A stretch of DNA of 64,000 nt from Euwallacea fornicatus (Eukaryota; Arthropoda; Insecta; Coleoptera; Curculionidae): contig NC_089559.1 in the NCBI RefSeq assembly GCF_040115645.1, forward strand, positions 4,092,001-4,156,000, given 5' to 3'. A model generated the notes under the pieces. It searched no databases. It had not been told where the DNA came from and saw nothing but the letters and a program-made list of their open reading frames with translations. The position numbers were made by a program, and so were the translations under genes. Shown one piece after another: positions 11,044 to 21,478 of this stretch (its first letter is position 1; each line of letters opens with the position of its first letter).

Positions 11044-14000
11044 TCTTCGCCAAATTTATACTACAACACAAACACTACAATACTTCACATTAACTAGATC
11101 ATTTTCAATTTAATACAATGGAATTGTGATGGGTTCTACCCACGCTTAACAAGAATCCAACAATTAATTTCTGAACACTCTCCGAACATTTTGTGCCTCC
11201 AAGAAACTAACTTTACTGAAAAACACAAAAAACACCTAAAACACTACCAAGGCTATCACTACATCAGGACAGAATGCACCAGGGCGAGTGGAGGTGCATC
11301 CACTTATATTTCAACCGATCTCCGTTCAGAAGAGATTTCCTTAACCAGTGACTTGGAGGTTGTTGCTGTAAATGTTTGGTGCCCACATAGAATTGCCATC
11401 TGCAATATTTACATCGCCCCCAATTATCCTCTAACAGAGGCAGAGATTCTCAATATTTTAAAACAGTTACCAAAGCCATATATTCTACTTGGGGACTTTA
11501 ATGCACACAACTCTGCGTGGGGGTCAGACCATACGTTTGGTAGAGGAAAAGTTATAGAGAATGTTCTAAATAACTCTGACTTATGTCTATTGAATACAGG
11601 GCAGTCTACGCATCTTAACATTTTATCTGGTACGTTCTCTGCAATCGACTTAAGCCTCTGTGATCCAAATGTGCAACTCAATTAAGTTGGCAGGCTCTAG
11701 ATAGCCTTTATGACAGTGATCACTACCCTATCAGTATCTCCAATAAAGTTAACATGGACTCTCCTGTATTTGAGAGGTGGAATTTACCCTGTTCAGATTG
11801 GAGCAATTTTGCAAGGAAAACGGAAATTCTGAGTGAACAATTGGTATTATCCGAGGATATAGATGAAGCAACACTACAACTTACCGAATGCATCCTGGAC
11901 GCTGCATCCAAACATATAGGAAAAAAGAAAGTGGGGACAGCTAGAAGATCTGTACCTTGGTGGAACGAATCATGCCAAACCGCCGTTAAAAACTGTAAGA
12001 AAGCTTTGAACCGATACCGACGAACAAAATATTTGGACGACTATATAAAATTTAAACATCTAAAAGCCAAGTGTAAATATATTCTGAAAGAAAGCAAAAG
12101 GAAATCCTGGCATCACTATGTAAATACGATCACACTAGAGGTAACCCCCACGGAAATCTGGACGAAAATTAAGCGTATTCGAGGACAACCCACCAATTTC
12201 AAAGTGAACTCCATTGAATATAGCAATGAAATAATTACAGACAGCCAAGAAATTGCTCAAATCTTTGCTGAACATTTACAACAGAAGTCGGTCAATCACA
12301 CACCTCCCGCACTACCACTTCCAATTCAACATAGCAATACAATGTTTTCAAACGAAATCAATTCAGAATTTAAGTTTCACGAAATTACCTGTGCTCTTTC
12401 CAGGTCCAAGAACTCCTCAGCCGGACCGGATGATATTCCGTTCATTTTCTTAAAGAATTTATCACTTGTCTGGAAAAGCTCTTAGAACTGTACAACAAAA
12501 TTTGGATAAAACAAGTATTCCCCAAATGCTGGAGAGAGTCAACAATACTGCCCCTTAAGAAAGATGAAGCATCTCCGCTCAGTGTAAAAACCTTTTGACC
12601 CATATCACTAACTTGCACAATGTGTAAATTAATGGAAAAGATGCTAAATAAAATACTACTATGGTATCTGGAAAATAACAAGCTCTTGAATCCTTATCAA
12701 AACGGATTCAGACAACATCGCAAGTACCATTGACAACCTAACACTACTTCAATCGGAGATATCCAATGCGATAATATCTCAACAGGAAACGGTGGTGGTC
12801 TTCTTTGACTTGGAGGCGGCTTTTGATACAGTCTGGCAACCACTCATACATAATAAATTGAAAGAATACAATTTGCAAGGAAACATAGCAGCCTTCACCA
12901 ACAATTTCTTAACTGAACGAATATCCAGAGTAGTGGTTAACGGAGCAAAATCGAATGCTTTTCCTTCGAAGAACGGAGTACCCCAGGGCTCAGTACTTAG
13001 CCGAACACTGTTCAATATGGCTATCAACGATATACATAAATTCATTGATAAGCCTGTTCAATATTGTTTATATGCCGATGACTTGGCCATCTATTTCTCT
13101 GGAAAAAATACTTGCACTACGTGCAAAGTAATACAAAATACCATCAACAACTTACAGGAATGGGCATCCAGCTCCGGCTTCAACTTTTCGGAACAAAAAT
13201 CAAAAGTCATGTTGTTTAGCCGTAAAAGAAATGTACGCCTGCCTCAACTTACCTTGAAATCAACCCCTTTACAACATGTGAATGAGCATCTCTTCCTAGG
13301 ACTCACCTTTGACAACAAATTGACGTGGAAAAAGCACATATTAAAGACTAAAGCGAATTGCATCAACCGGAGGAACATAATCAAAGTTCTAGCAAATCAA
13401 CACTGGGGTTCAAACGAAATGATGCTGCTTCGAATTTATAGAGCCCTTATCCGTTCCAAATTGGACTACGTCAGTATAGTATACGCATCCGCTAGCGAAA
13501 CAAACTTAAAGTCCTTAAATACAATACAAAATATTGCAATGAGACTGGCCTTAGGTGCTTTCAAATCCAGTCCAACCGATTCACTGGCTTTCGAGGCACA
13601 TGAGATGCCTCTTAAACTGAGAAGAGAACTACTGTTACTGAATTACTTCACTTGAAAGATGGCAGACCAAAGAAGTCCTGTTGCTCAATTGTTCAACGGT
13701 CTGCAGGGCCTGGAAACTACATCGAAATCCCCTTCTCCCATTTCTCACGTCCTAGCAAGATTGCTAAAGGACATCGACTTCTATCCAAACTTCAATCACT
13801 ATGTGACATCCACACCTCCATGGAGTAGGATACCGCCGGACTTTCACTTATCCCTTCAGCAATACAGCAAAGGAGACTCGCCAGCTATCCTTCTCATCCG
13901 TTCTTTCCAACAAATCATTGACTCATTTGCACCGGACAGTATACTCTACACGGATGCTTCTAAATCTAAGGAGGGCGTGGGATGGGCAGTCACGAGCGCG

Positions 14001-14092
14001 CGAGACCTGGTGGCAAGCTCTAGTCTTCCGGAAATGTGTGGCATCTATACTGGTGAATTGTTCGCAATCTATAGAGCAATGAAAGTTATGAA

Positions 14093-14876
14093 TGTAGGCT
14101 TTTTCTTAAGTTGTCTAGGGTTTTATTTCTGGGTTGTTACAATTAGGGGCTTACTTACTAACTTAACTAAGAGGATGCTTGCGTTCTTTCACGACACTCC
14201 CGACACCTCGCCGAATCGTCACCTCGAGAAAAGAGAGCATTCCCGTTTCTCCAATACCTTAAATGCTACTTACTGGGGCAATAAACCAGCGGCGTACCCT
14301 AACCAGAGACCGATTTCCGATCCGCCATGTGGCCAGCCATACCTTTTTTTTTTTTTTTTATAGAGGAGGGAAACCTTCGAAAGGTACCCGGTCCGATGTT
14401 CGAGCGACCGGGTTATGTGGGATTCGTCCCTGAATGGGACGCCTACCCACTAAAACCCTCCTCTCTTCACCCTGGATCTCCCCGGAACCGCCGCTAGGCA
14501 TTTACTTCGGGGAAGGCCAGCCATACCTGAACATTATGAACCATCCTTTGTCAGAACCGTTGTCGACTGTCCTTCGACCCTCTTTCCTGGTTCTAACAAA
14601 GAGATGCTCGACTTTCTCTTACTTCATGTGGCTCTCGACCAAGGGTAATTACAGGGAAAATTCCAGTAATGCTGCGAACCACATGAACTCAGTGACCATA
14701 CACATGGGCGTATCATCAGGGTACCTCACTCTTTATTCCCCTAACTTAGCCTAAATTATAGTTACTTTACAATGTACATCTTCCTATTTGCATCTCGATT
14801 TGGTCAGACGGCAACAATTATACTTATTGATTAATATTTACAAAATATTGTAGCGATCTGACAAACGGATCCTATA
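14093..14876 (-). repeat. 3' LTR of gypsy element, carrying an R1 fragment
   Basis: About 600 bp of LTR sequence plus a 170-bp insertion at 14345-14514 that is absent from the other LTR. The insertion therefore came after integration. The terminal CA is mutated to TA. Confidence 0.9.
14345..14514 (-). mobile_element. 5'-truncated R1-like non-LTR 3' end, about 170 bp
   Basis: Inserted in the left gypsy LTR with a 14-bp target duplication (GGCCAGCCATACCT at 14331-14344 and 14515-14528). On the minus strand it ends in a run of about 16 A. Its sequence matches the 3' UTR of the R1-like elements at 34000-34192 and 40378-40500, including TTTAGTGGGTAGGC and an ACCCGGTC...GACCGGGT hairpin. No coding part remains. 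Confidence 0.88.
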
Positions 14877-14890
14877 TTCGGCCATTCTGA

Positions 14891-17800
14891 CTAGCAATCC
14901 GCCTCGGATTCGCTATCATTGTCGACCCATGGCTTCATGTACTCTGCACAGGTAGATGTACATCCTGGACCTTCATGTGTGCCAACTTTCATGACCTCAT
15001 ATCGTTCATTGGACATGACTTTGGTGATTTCATAGGGACCAAGAAATTTTTTGCATAGTTTGAGTCCGCTCCCAAACTGCGGCCTTTTTATAGCTACTAA
15101 ATCTCTCACCTTGTATCTGGTCGCCTTCCTCCGTCTTAAATTATATTGCCTCCGATTTTCTTCCTGAACTCTCAATATTTGCCTTTTACTATCTGCGCGT
15201 AATTCCTCTCTTTTTCCGTTGAAAGTTCTTATTATCTCACTCTCTAGCATCTCTTTAATGCGTATTTCCTCTTTATGCCTCATCCTGACGCCGAACAACA
15301 CTTCAAATGGTGTTGCGTCAATGCTTCTTTGTAACGTAGAATTCAAGGCAATCTGCACCTTGCCTAATTTATCATACCACCTACTCGGATTGTCCATACT
15401 TAGTTTAGTGAGAACAGGTATAATAGTTTGATTTACCCGTTCCACTTGACCATTTCCTCTCGGCACCGCCGTAGTAACAGCGATATGCTGTATTCCTTCG
15501 TGTTCGCAATAGTCATTGAAGTCCTTGGACGTGAACGCAGAACCCTTGTCTGTAATTATCCTTGACAGATTCCCGAAGTTTTTCTGCTGCGTCCTTAGTT
15601 TATCGATGGTTTCCCGTGACGTAGTCGACTTGGTGGCGTAGAGCCACATAAACTTCGAGAAATCATCGACAACTGCTAAAACATGCTGATAATTCTTGTA
15701 TGGCAAAAGAGGCGGCCCTAGATGGTCAATATGGTACGTATGTAAAGGTCCTTCGTCCTTGGCTATCGGATGTAGCATTCCCTCCTTTTTTCCTCCTTTT
15801 CTACTTCCCAAAATGCAAGCCACACAATTCTTAATTACTTTATTCATTTTTTCTCTCACCTTTGGAATGTAGAATTCCCTTTTGAGGACTTCTTCCACTT
15901 TCAATGCTCCAAAGTGACCTATTTCATGCGCTCTTCTTATATTGTTCTTTAGTAACTCGCTCAAGGGTCTTGCAATTATCGCATACGAGGCAATGAACTT
16001 TCTAAAGTATCCCGTCAAACCGAGAAAAGATTGAATCTGTTTAAAGGTTCTTGGTTTCGGAAATCTCTTTATTGCCAACGTTTTTTCCTCGGAAGGTTGC
16101 ACTTTACCACCTTTCTTCATTTCTAGCCCATAGTCTCCTGCTACTTGCAAAACCATGGCTAAGTGCTCTACCCCTTCCTCGAGAGTCTTACTTGGCTGCT
16201 GGTACACCGGCTCTTCATCCTTCAGGACAGTCTTCATCGTAATATCGATGTCCTTTATTTTTTCCGGTGAATAATTATCTACCAGGTGTCTCACTCTGCC
16301 TCGACATTCTGGGTCTGGTATATGGTTTAACGATAACTCCTGCTCCGAATCGTCTATTTTCATTTCCATGAGAGAATTTTCCACCATCCTCTTATATATG
16401 ATCACTTCTCCTTCTCGGAAACTTATGTCCGCCGACTTTAATAAGTCATTCCCTACTATGGCTTTAAAATTCGATGCATTGGTTGGAATTACGTGGAATG
16501 TCATCGAGATATCCTCATCATTAACCCTTACCTCCTTTTGAAAGAACCCTTCCGTCTTAACCCTATTGGAACCTATTCCCTTTATCATGATTTTTTCCTG
16601 GGTCAACGGAATATGCCTAAAATAGTCATTATAGGTGTCGCTCCTTATCGCACTTATGTCGCTCCCCGTATCCAGTAGTGCTGTCAGTTGTATATTGTCT
16701 ATCTGTACTTTAACAGCATTACTTGGCACGACCTCCATAAGGCGAATATTGACACTTGTATCATTTTCATTCGCGCCATTGGTCTTCGTCGGACATTTGG
16801 CCGATATATGTCCAAAATCATCGTAACGGTAACATTTTACCCCTTTGGCTCGATCTGGACATCTATTGGATTTATGGCCTTTCAAACCACAGTTGAAGCA
16901 ATTGATATGTTTTCCTTTCCTGCCAGGTTCTTCCTTTTTTATTTCCTTTCTCTCATGCTTCTTCTCTGAGAATTTGGACCTCTCCGAGCTGGACGTCGGC
17001 TTCTTTGCTCTAATTTGGTCATATAGTTTAGCCTTTTCCTTAAATTCTGCAAAACTTCTCGCTCCATAGAGTATGATTTTGTTTGATGAATCATCCTGGA
17101 TTCCGTCAATAATATTTTGTATCACCACTTCAGTCTCTAACATCGCTCGATTTCCTATCTCTCGCATGACCAATATATAATCTTGCACTGTTTCATTATG
17201 ATTTTTCTTTCGAGACATTAATAGTTTATGAATCTGCGCACTGTTAATTTTCACTTCGAATTCGGCAGCAAGTTTCTTCTTGAGGATTTTCCAAGATTTA
17301 ATACCTCTTTCGGACTGAACAAACAGTTTCGCTAGCCCTATCAATGATTTTTTTGCGAATATCAATTTTTGTAGGTCATTCCACCCTGTAACCTCGGCTA
17401 TTTCCTCAAAATCTTGAATCCACCTCCCTATTGGATAGTCATCTTTGCCATCAAATGGTCTTACACTATCTTCTACATCGCGGAACGTTAACGCGAAAGA
17501 ATTATTTGTTCTTGCGTTTGTCTTTAGGTTTAGTCGTGACTGGGCTAATCTTCTTTCGTCGGTTTCGTCCTCACTTTCGGATTCGTCATCGGATTCCTGG
17601 TCTTCGATAATTTCTTCTTCTACCCCAACTTCTTCCGGTTCATTGCTAACTGACAAGTCGTGCAGAAAAGAACATATCCTATCTAAGATATCATCATGTT
17701 CCCCTGAATAATCCAAATTTAGAACGTGGCAAACCGCCATCAAATCGTTTAAGTTTACTTTTTTCTTAATTTCTATTACTTTTGCCTGATATTCATTTGA

Positions 17801-17962
17801 CTCTTGGTCTAAATTAAAACCAGTGAATTTCCTCAAATTTTTCCTAGTTTGTCGCGCCTGACCTTCTTCGCCGTAAGCAACAATATGCAGTGCTTGAACC
17901 GCCTTCAATTTAGAATTTGCTATGTTATATGCAATATTTTCTATATCCCCCAAAGTAGTCAT
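14891..17962 (-). CDS. gypsy Gag-Pol polyprotein, RT and RNase H internally deleted, frame intact
   Basis: A 1023-aa open frame from ATG 17962. An acidic region (near residues 120-140) precedes a gag capsid domain (about 155-335). Knuckle 1 CFNCGLKGHKSNRC lies near 355; the second (CYRYDDFGHISAKC, near 376) has lost its second Cys. Protease LLDTGSD is near 426. Only fragments of RT/RNase H remain (QQPSKTL near 587; FLGLTGYFRKF near 650): the palm with the catalytic Asp pair and the whole RNase H are missing. Integrase follows with the HEIGHFG zinc motif (about 675) and the Asp, Asp and Glu residues in HIDHLG, ITDKGSA and GNGQVERVNQ (about 745-840), plus a basic C-terminus. Likely needs RT in trans. 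Confidence 0.88.
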   Translation of the reverse strand: MTTLGDIENIAYNIANSKLKAVQALHIVAYGEEGQARQTRKNLRKFTGFNLDQESNEYQAKVIEIKKKVNLNDLMAVCHVLNLDYSGEHDDILDRICSFLHDLSVSNEPEEVGVEEEIIEDQESDDESESEDETDERRLAQSRLNLKTNARTNNSFALTFRDVEDSVRPFDGKDDYPIGRWIQDFEEIAEVTGWNDLQKLIFAKKSLIGLAKLFVQSERGIKSWKILKKKLAAEFEVKINSAQIHKLLMSRKKNHNETVQDYILVMREIGNRAMLETEVVIQNIIDGIQDDSSNKIILYGARSFAEFKEKAKLYDQIRAKKPTSSSERSKFSEKKHERKEIKKEEPGRKGKHINCFNCGLKGHKSNRCPDRAKGVKCYRYDDFGHISAKCPTKTNGANENDTSVNIRLMEVVPSNAVKVQIDNIQLTALLDTGSDISAIRSDTYNDYFRHIPLTQEKIMIKGIGSNRVKTEGFFQKEVRVNDEDISMTFHVIPTNASNFKAIVGNDLLKSADISFREGEVIIYKRMVENSLMEMKIDDSEQELSLNHIPDPECRGRVRHLVDNYSPEKIKDIDITMKTVLKDEEPVYQQPSKTLEEGVEHLAMVLQVAGDYGLEMKKGGKVQPSEEKTLAIKRFPKPRTFKQIQSFLGLTGYFRKFIASYAIIARPLSELLKNNIRRAHEIGHFGALKVEEVLKREFYIPKVREKMNKVIKNCVACILGSRKGGKKEGMLHPIAKDEGPLHTYHIDHLGPPLLPYKNYQHVLAVVDDFSKFMWLYATKSTTSRETIDKLRTQQKNFGNLSRIITDKGSAFTSKDFNDYCEHEGIQHIAVTTAVPRGNGQVERVNQTIIPVLTKLSMDNPSRWYDKLGKVQIALNSTLQRSIDATPFEVLFGVRMRHKEEIRIKEMLESEIIRTFNGKREELRADSKRQILRVQEENRRQYNLRRRKATRYKVRDLVAIKRPQFGSGLKLCKKFLGPYEITKVMSNERYEVMKVGTHEGPGCTSTCAEYMKPWVDNDSESEADC

Positions 17963-18239
17963 AGTTGGATATGGAATGAATATAGACTTAATACTTCCAA
18001 AAACAAACGAAATACAGTGCACTTTGCTGTTTACGTCAAATTAACTGGAAATTACTATTCAATAGTAAAAATCGAGATACAATCGGGATCACAAAAGGAA
18101 TATCTATTAATACTATGAAGTTAAACTAGCTAATTAATCCTACCTTACCGGTTCTTACTTGCAGGTTACGTAAACTTTTCCGCACTACACTTCACTCACT
18201 GAACTAATTCACTCTGGTCTCACCTCGTGAGTAGCTTTG

Positions 18240-18520
18240 TTGTTTATCAGCGCCGCCGTCGTTACCCTCTCGCTATCACCGTCGTCGTCGTTACTCCCCT
18301 AGTATAAATAGCTTCGTCGTTACTTATCGCTATCACCGTCGTCGTCGTTACCCTTCTGGTATGAATAGCTTCGTCGTCGTTACTTTTCGCTATCACCGTC
18401 GTCGTCGTTACCCTTCTGGTATAAATAGCTTCGTCGTCTTCAACGTCGTCGTTGTTACTTTTTGCTATCACCGTCGTCGTCGTTACCCTTCAGGTATGAA
18501 TAGCTTCGTCGTTGTTGCTC
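18240..18520. repeat. minisatellite in the gypsy 5' leader
   Basis: About four imperfect tandem units of roughly 60 bp. Each combines a CGTCGTCGTC run, GTTACCCTTCTGGTAT and GAATAGCTTCGTCG. It sits between the 5' LTR and the gag start of the gypsy element. It is too regular to be coding and may have grown by slippage. Confidence 0.8.
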
Positions 18521-18639
18521 TTGATTCTAGAGTCAACAGCTTGGGTGTCAACAGGTGTACTTCTCACACTGAACTTCTTCGTGTCCTCTTAGTTATGTAC
18601 TTTCTTTTTTACCCCTACTCCCGGACGGAGACCCCAAAA

Positions 18640-19246
18640 TGTAGGCTTTTTCTTAAATTGTCTAGGGTTTTATTTCTGGGTTGTTACAATTAGGGGCTTA
18701 CTTACTAACTTAACTAAGAGGATGCTTGCGTTCTTTCACGACACTCCCGACACCTCACCGAATCGTCACGTCATCTCGAGAAAAAAGAGAGCGTCCCTGT
18801 TACTCCAATACCTTAAATGCTACTTTTTGGGGAAATAAACCAGCGGCGTACCCTAACCAGAGACCGATTCCCGATCCGCCATGTGGCCAGCCATACCTGA
18901 ACATTATGAACCATCCTTTGTCAGAATCGTTGTCGACTGTCCTTCGACCCTCTTTCCTGGTTCTAACAAAGAGATGCTCGACTTTCTCTTACTTCATGTG
19001 GCTCTCGACCAAGGGTAATTACAGGGAAAATTCCAGTAATGCTGCGAACCACATGAACTCAGTGACCATACACATGGGCGTATCATCAGGGTACCTCACT
19101 CTTTATTCCCCTAACTTAGCCTAAATTATAGTTACTTTACAATGTACATCTTCCTATTTGCATCTCGATTTGGTCAGACGGCAACAATTATACTTATTGA
19201 TTAATATTTACAAAATATTGTAGCGATCTGACAAACGGATCCTACA
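18640..19246 (-). repeat. 5' LTR of gypsy element (607 bp)
   Basis: Starts TGTAGGC and ends CCTACA. Immediately left, at about 18620-18637 on the minus strand, is TGGGGTCTCCGTCCGGG. Its start with TGG fits a tRNA 3'-CCA primer binding site; I cannot name the tRNA. Confidence 0.88.
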
Positions 19247-20122
19247 TGAATGGTGACAACAAAACATTTGCTATCTGTTCGGACTCACTAGGTGCATTAC
19301 AAGCAATCAAGGACCCTTACAGCTCTAATCCACTAATTCAAAACATCCAAGACGACATCCACACCTTATCCACCAACCACTGCAAGATCCACTTGGTATG
19401 GATCCCATCACATATCGGAATAGCAGGTAACGAATTAGCGGACTCGAGTGCGGGAAATGCGGCCCGCTCACGGGTCATAGAGCAACATTTTTACCTACCG
19501 AAGGATGTAAGCAAACATTTCACAGTATCTACTGAGGGTAAGTGGCAAAACCTCTGGAACCTATCCAACACGAAACTGTCACGAATTGAACCATCTCTGC
19601 TCCCTTTTAAACAACTTCAACTAAATAGAAAGTGCACTGTGGCCATAAGAAGACTGAGGATAGGATATACAAGACTAACTCATGGTCATGTAATGGAAAG
19701 GACGCCCCCACCAAAATGTGACAGGTGCAATGTTTTGCTGACAGTCGACCATATCGTCACAAAGTGTCCAGTGTATAGTGCCAATAGGACCACTTTTCAG
19801 ATTAAAGATGAACTGCACAAGAACTTGCACTCCAAAGTGGATCAGAGAGCAACCTTAGAATTCCTAAAGTCAATCGATCTTTTTGACTCCATCTAAAATG
19901 TGATTTTTATGCCTGCTCGAAATGTACATGTACTAAAACGTTCTGTAAACCGTATGTTGTCAAATGTATGTTGAGTGCCAATAACCTAGTAGTTGAGGCA
20001 CTATAATCTTAATAAAAAAAAAAATTCAAATATGCCTGAAATATATTTAACATTCACAGATAATTTCACAATAAAAATTGAATAAGTATTATATTTTTTA
20101 TAGGGCAAGAATGAAAATTGCT

Positions 20123-20144
20123 TGGAAAAAAGTATGGAATATTT
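20123..20144 (+). repeat. left inner direct repeat of Tc1 element
   Basis: Repeats the terminal core (TGGAAAAAAGTATGGAATAT). It lies about 180 bp from the left end once the LINE insertion is removed. Likely a second transposase binding site. Confidence 0.8.
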
Positions 20145-20183
20145 TCATTTTATTTCTAAACAAACATCGAAACAGTCACAAAA

Positions 20184-21206
20184 TTAATATTTTATGGCAA
20201 AACCTTTTGCATCGATTACTGCCTGACAACGTGCTGGCATAGAATCTACAAGCTTCTGCAACGTCTCCACAGGAATTTGGTGCCACTCCTCCTGGATGGT
20301 TTGAAGAAGTTCGACTTTATTGCTAATAGGTTTTGATTTAATTCGCCTGTCTAATATTTCCCACAGATGCTCAATTGGATTGAGGTCAGGGGACTGAGAG
20401 GGCCAATCCAGTATGACTACATGATGACTCAAAAATCACTCCTTTACAACTTTAGAAGTATGATTGGGATCGTTATCTTGCTGAAAGATCCAACGAAGTG
20501 GCATTTCTTCTTCGGCAATAGGCAACATATTATCCTCCAAGATTGGTCGATATTGATAACGATCTATTTTGCCCTCTACAGGAACCACAGGTCCAGTTTT
20601 GCATCGCGTAAAACATCCTCAAACCATTACGCTCCCACCACCATGTTTGACAGTAGGCGTTAGGTATTTTACATTGTACCTTTGGCCAACTGGACGTCTA
20701 ACGCATGCTCTACCATCAGAACCGAACAAATTAAACTTACTCTCGTCACTCCAAAGGATAGTGTTCCATTTTTCTTGATTCCACGACAAATGGGACTTTG
20801 AAAATTTTAAACGTGATAATCTGTTCTTCTTTCAAAGCAATAGTTTTTTAATTGCAACTTTACCAAGAAGTCCTACATCTATTAGGCGATTTCTCACAGT
20901 TCTACTTGTTAATTCCAAATTGAATTGAGAGGTGATTTCTTCAGTAATTTGCCTCGAGGTTTTTCGGGGATCTTTCATAGAGATGCGTTTGATTGCTTTA
21001 TCGATCATCGGGGTAGGTTTTTTAGGACGATCTGACTTCCTACGACTTTGAACGTCTCCCTGAGTTCGAAATTTATTAATTATTTTCGAAACGGCACTAT
21101 GACTGATTTTTAAAGTTCTTGCCACTTCACTTTGAGTACGACTACTTTGATAGAGTTTTACAACTCTTGCCCTAAATTGAGGAGCGAAACATTGGTTTTT
21201 AGCCAT
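20184..21206 (-). pseudogene. Tc1-like DD34E transposase with three in-frame TGA stops
   Basis: One continuous frame of 341 codons from ATG 21206 to TAA 20184, the usual Tc1 length. It is interrupted only by TGA at 20832-20834, 20619-20621 and 20436-20438. The N-terminus has a paired helix-turn-helix (ARTLKISHSAVSKIINKF) and a basic GRPR-like linker (SDRPKKPTP). The catalytic Asp of SDES, the Asp of QQDND and the Glu of NPIEHLW are all present, with 34 residues between the last two. Two stops sit where Trp is expected (MVWG and KEWF, TGG to TGA) and one where Arg is likely (CGA to TGA), so all fit single transitions. Confidence 0.88.
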
Positions 21207-21274
21207 ATTTGTAATATAAACAATAAGTTGTTAAGACCTGCAGTGAACTGAAACCAAATAAGATGAAAAACAGC

Positions 21275-21296
21275 AAAATATTCCATACTTTTTTCC
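21275..21296 (-). repeat. right inner direct repeat of Tc1 element
   Basis: Inverted copy of the same core, about 180 bp inside the right end and just upstream of the transposase start. Completes the IR/DR symmetry. Confidence 0.8.
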
Positions 21297-21448
21297 GGGC
21301 CAACAATTTAAATAGGCAAAAAATGATAAACATTGATAGTGACAATATAAAAATTGGTGTGCATTCAAAGATAATAAACTAAAGAATATTTTATATTACA
21401 ATGTAAAATGTCTAATTTGCTTTTAATAACGGTTAATGAACATTTACT

Positions 21449-21476
21449 AAATATTCCATACTTTTTTCCACCACTG
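21449..21476 (-). repeat. right outer terminal inverted repeat of Tc1 element
   Basis: Reverse complement of the left end, followed by TA at 21477-21478. The sequences between outer and inner repeats of the two ends do not match each other, so only the transposase-binding cores are conserved. Confidence 0.93.
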
Positions 21477-21478
21477 TA

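Larger units (their letters stand above)
14093..19246 (-). mobile_element. Ty3/gypsy LTR retrotransposon, RT-deleted, with both LTRs
   Basis: Direct LTRs at 14093-14876 and 18640-19246 begin TGTAGG and end CCTACA (CCTATA in the left copy). A 4-bp target duplication, TGAA, lies at 14089-14092 and 19247-19250. Outside a later insertion the LTRs differ at only roughly a dozen sites in about 600 bp by eye, so the insertion is fairly young. The polyprotein is on the minus strand, so the right LTR is the 5' one. It interrupts the RNase H region of the I-group element. Confidence 0.92.
11099..19896 (+). pseudogene. ORF2 endonuclease-RT-RNase H of the I-group element, broken and split
   Basis: Starts after a TAG at 11096-11098; the original start codon is unclear. 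Endonuclease 11099-11760 (IQWNCDGFYPRL, QETNF, GDFNAHN, SDHYPI). RT about 12390-13300 (SSAGPDDIP, FFDLEAAFDTVW, VPQGSVLS, catalytic YADDLAI). RNase H begins at 13940 (LYTDASKSKEG, YTGELFAI), is cut by the gypsy element at 14093, and resumes at 19247 (AICSDSLGALQAI, VWIPSHIGIAGNELAD). A C-terminal CCHC-like patch follows (CDRCNVLLTVDHIVTKC). Frameshifts near 11685 and 12470, further breaks near 12597 and 12735, and a TGA at 13653-13655. Confidence 0.85.
9570..20022 (+). mobile_element. I-group non-LTR retrotransposon (RNase H bearing), host of a gypsy insertion
   Basis: Inserted in the Tc1 element with a 13-bp target duplication (AATTCAAATATGC at 9557-9569 and 20023-20035) and a 3' A-run. Order: 5' UTR, ORF1 with one CCHC knuckle, ORF2 with endonuclease, RT and C-terminal RNase H. 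The RNase H after the RT separates it from Jockey and places it with the I/LOA-type clades. The gypsy insertion at 14093-19246 lies inside the RNase H coding region. Without it the element is about 5.3 kb. Confidence 0.88.
9488..21476 (-). mobile_element. Tc1-like DNA transposon with IR/DR ends, carrying a nested LINE
   Basis: Perfect 28-bp terminal inverted repeats (9488-9515 and 21449-21476) are flanked by TA at 9486-9487 and 21477-21478, the standard Tc1 target duplication. Copies of the same core lie inside each end (20123-20144 and 21275-21296), giving the double-repeat IR/DR layout known from Sleeping Beauty-type elements. Without the insertion at 9570-20022 (and one target duplication) the element is about 1.5 kb, normal for Tc1. 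The transposase is on the minus strand. Confidence 0.92.
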
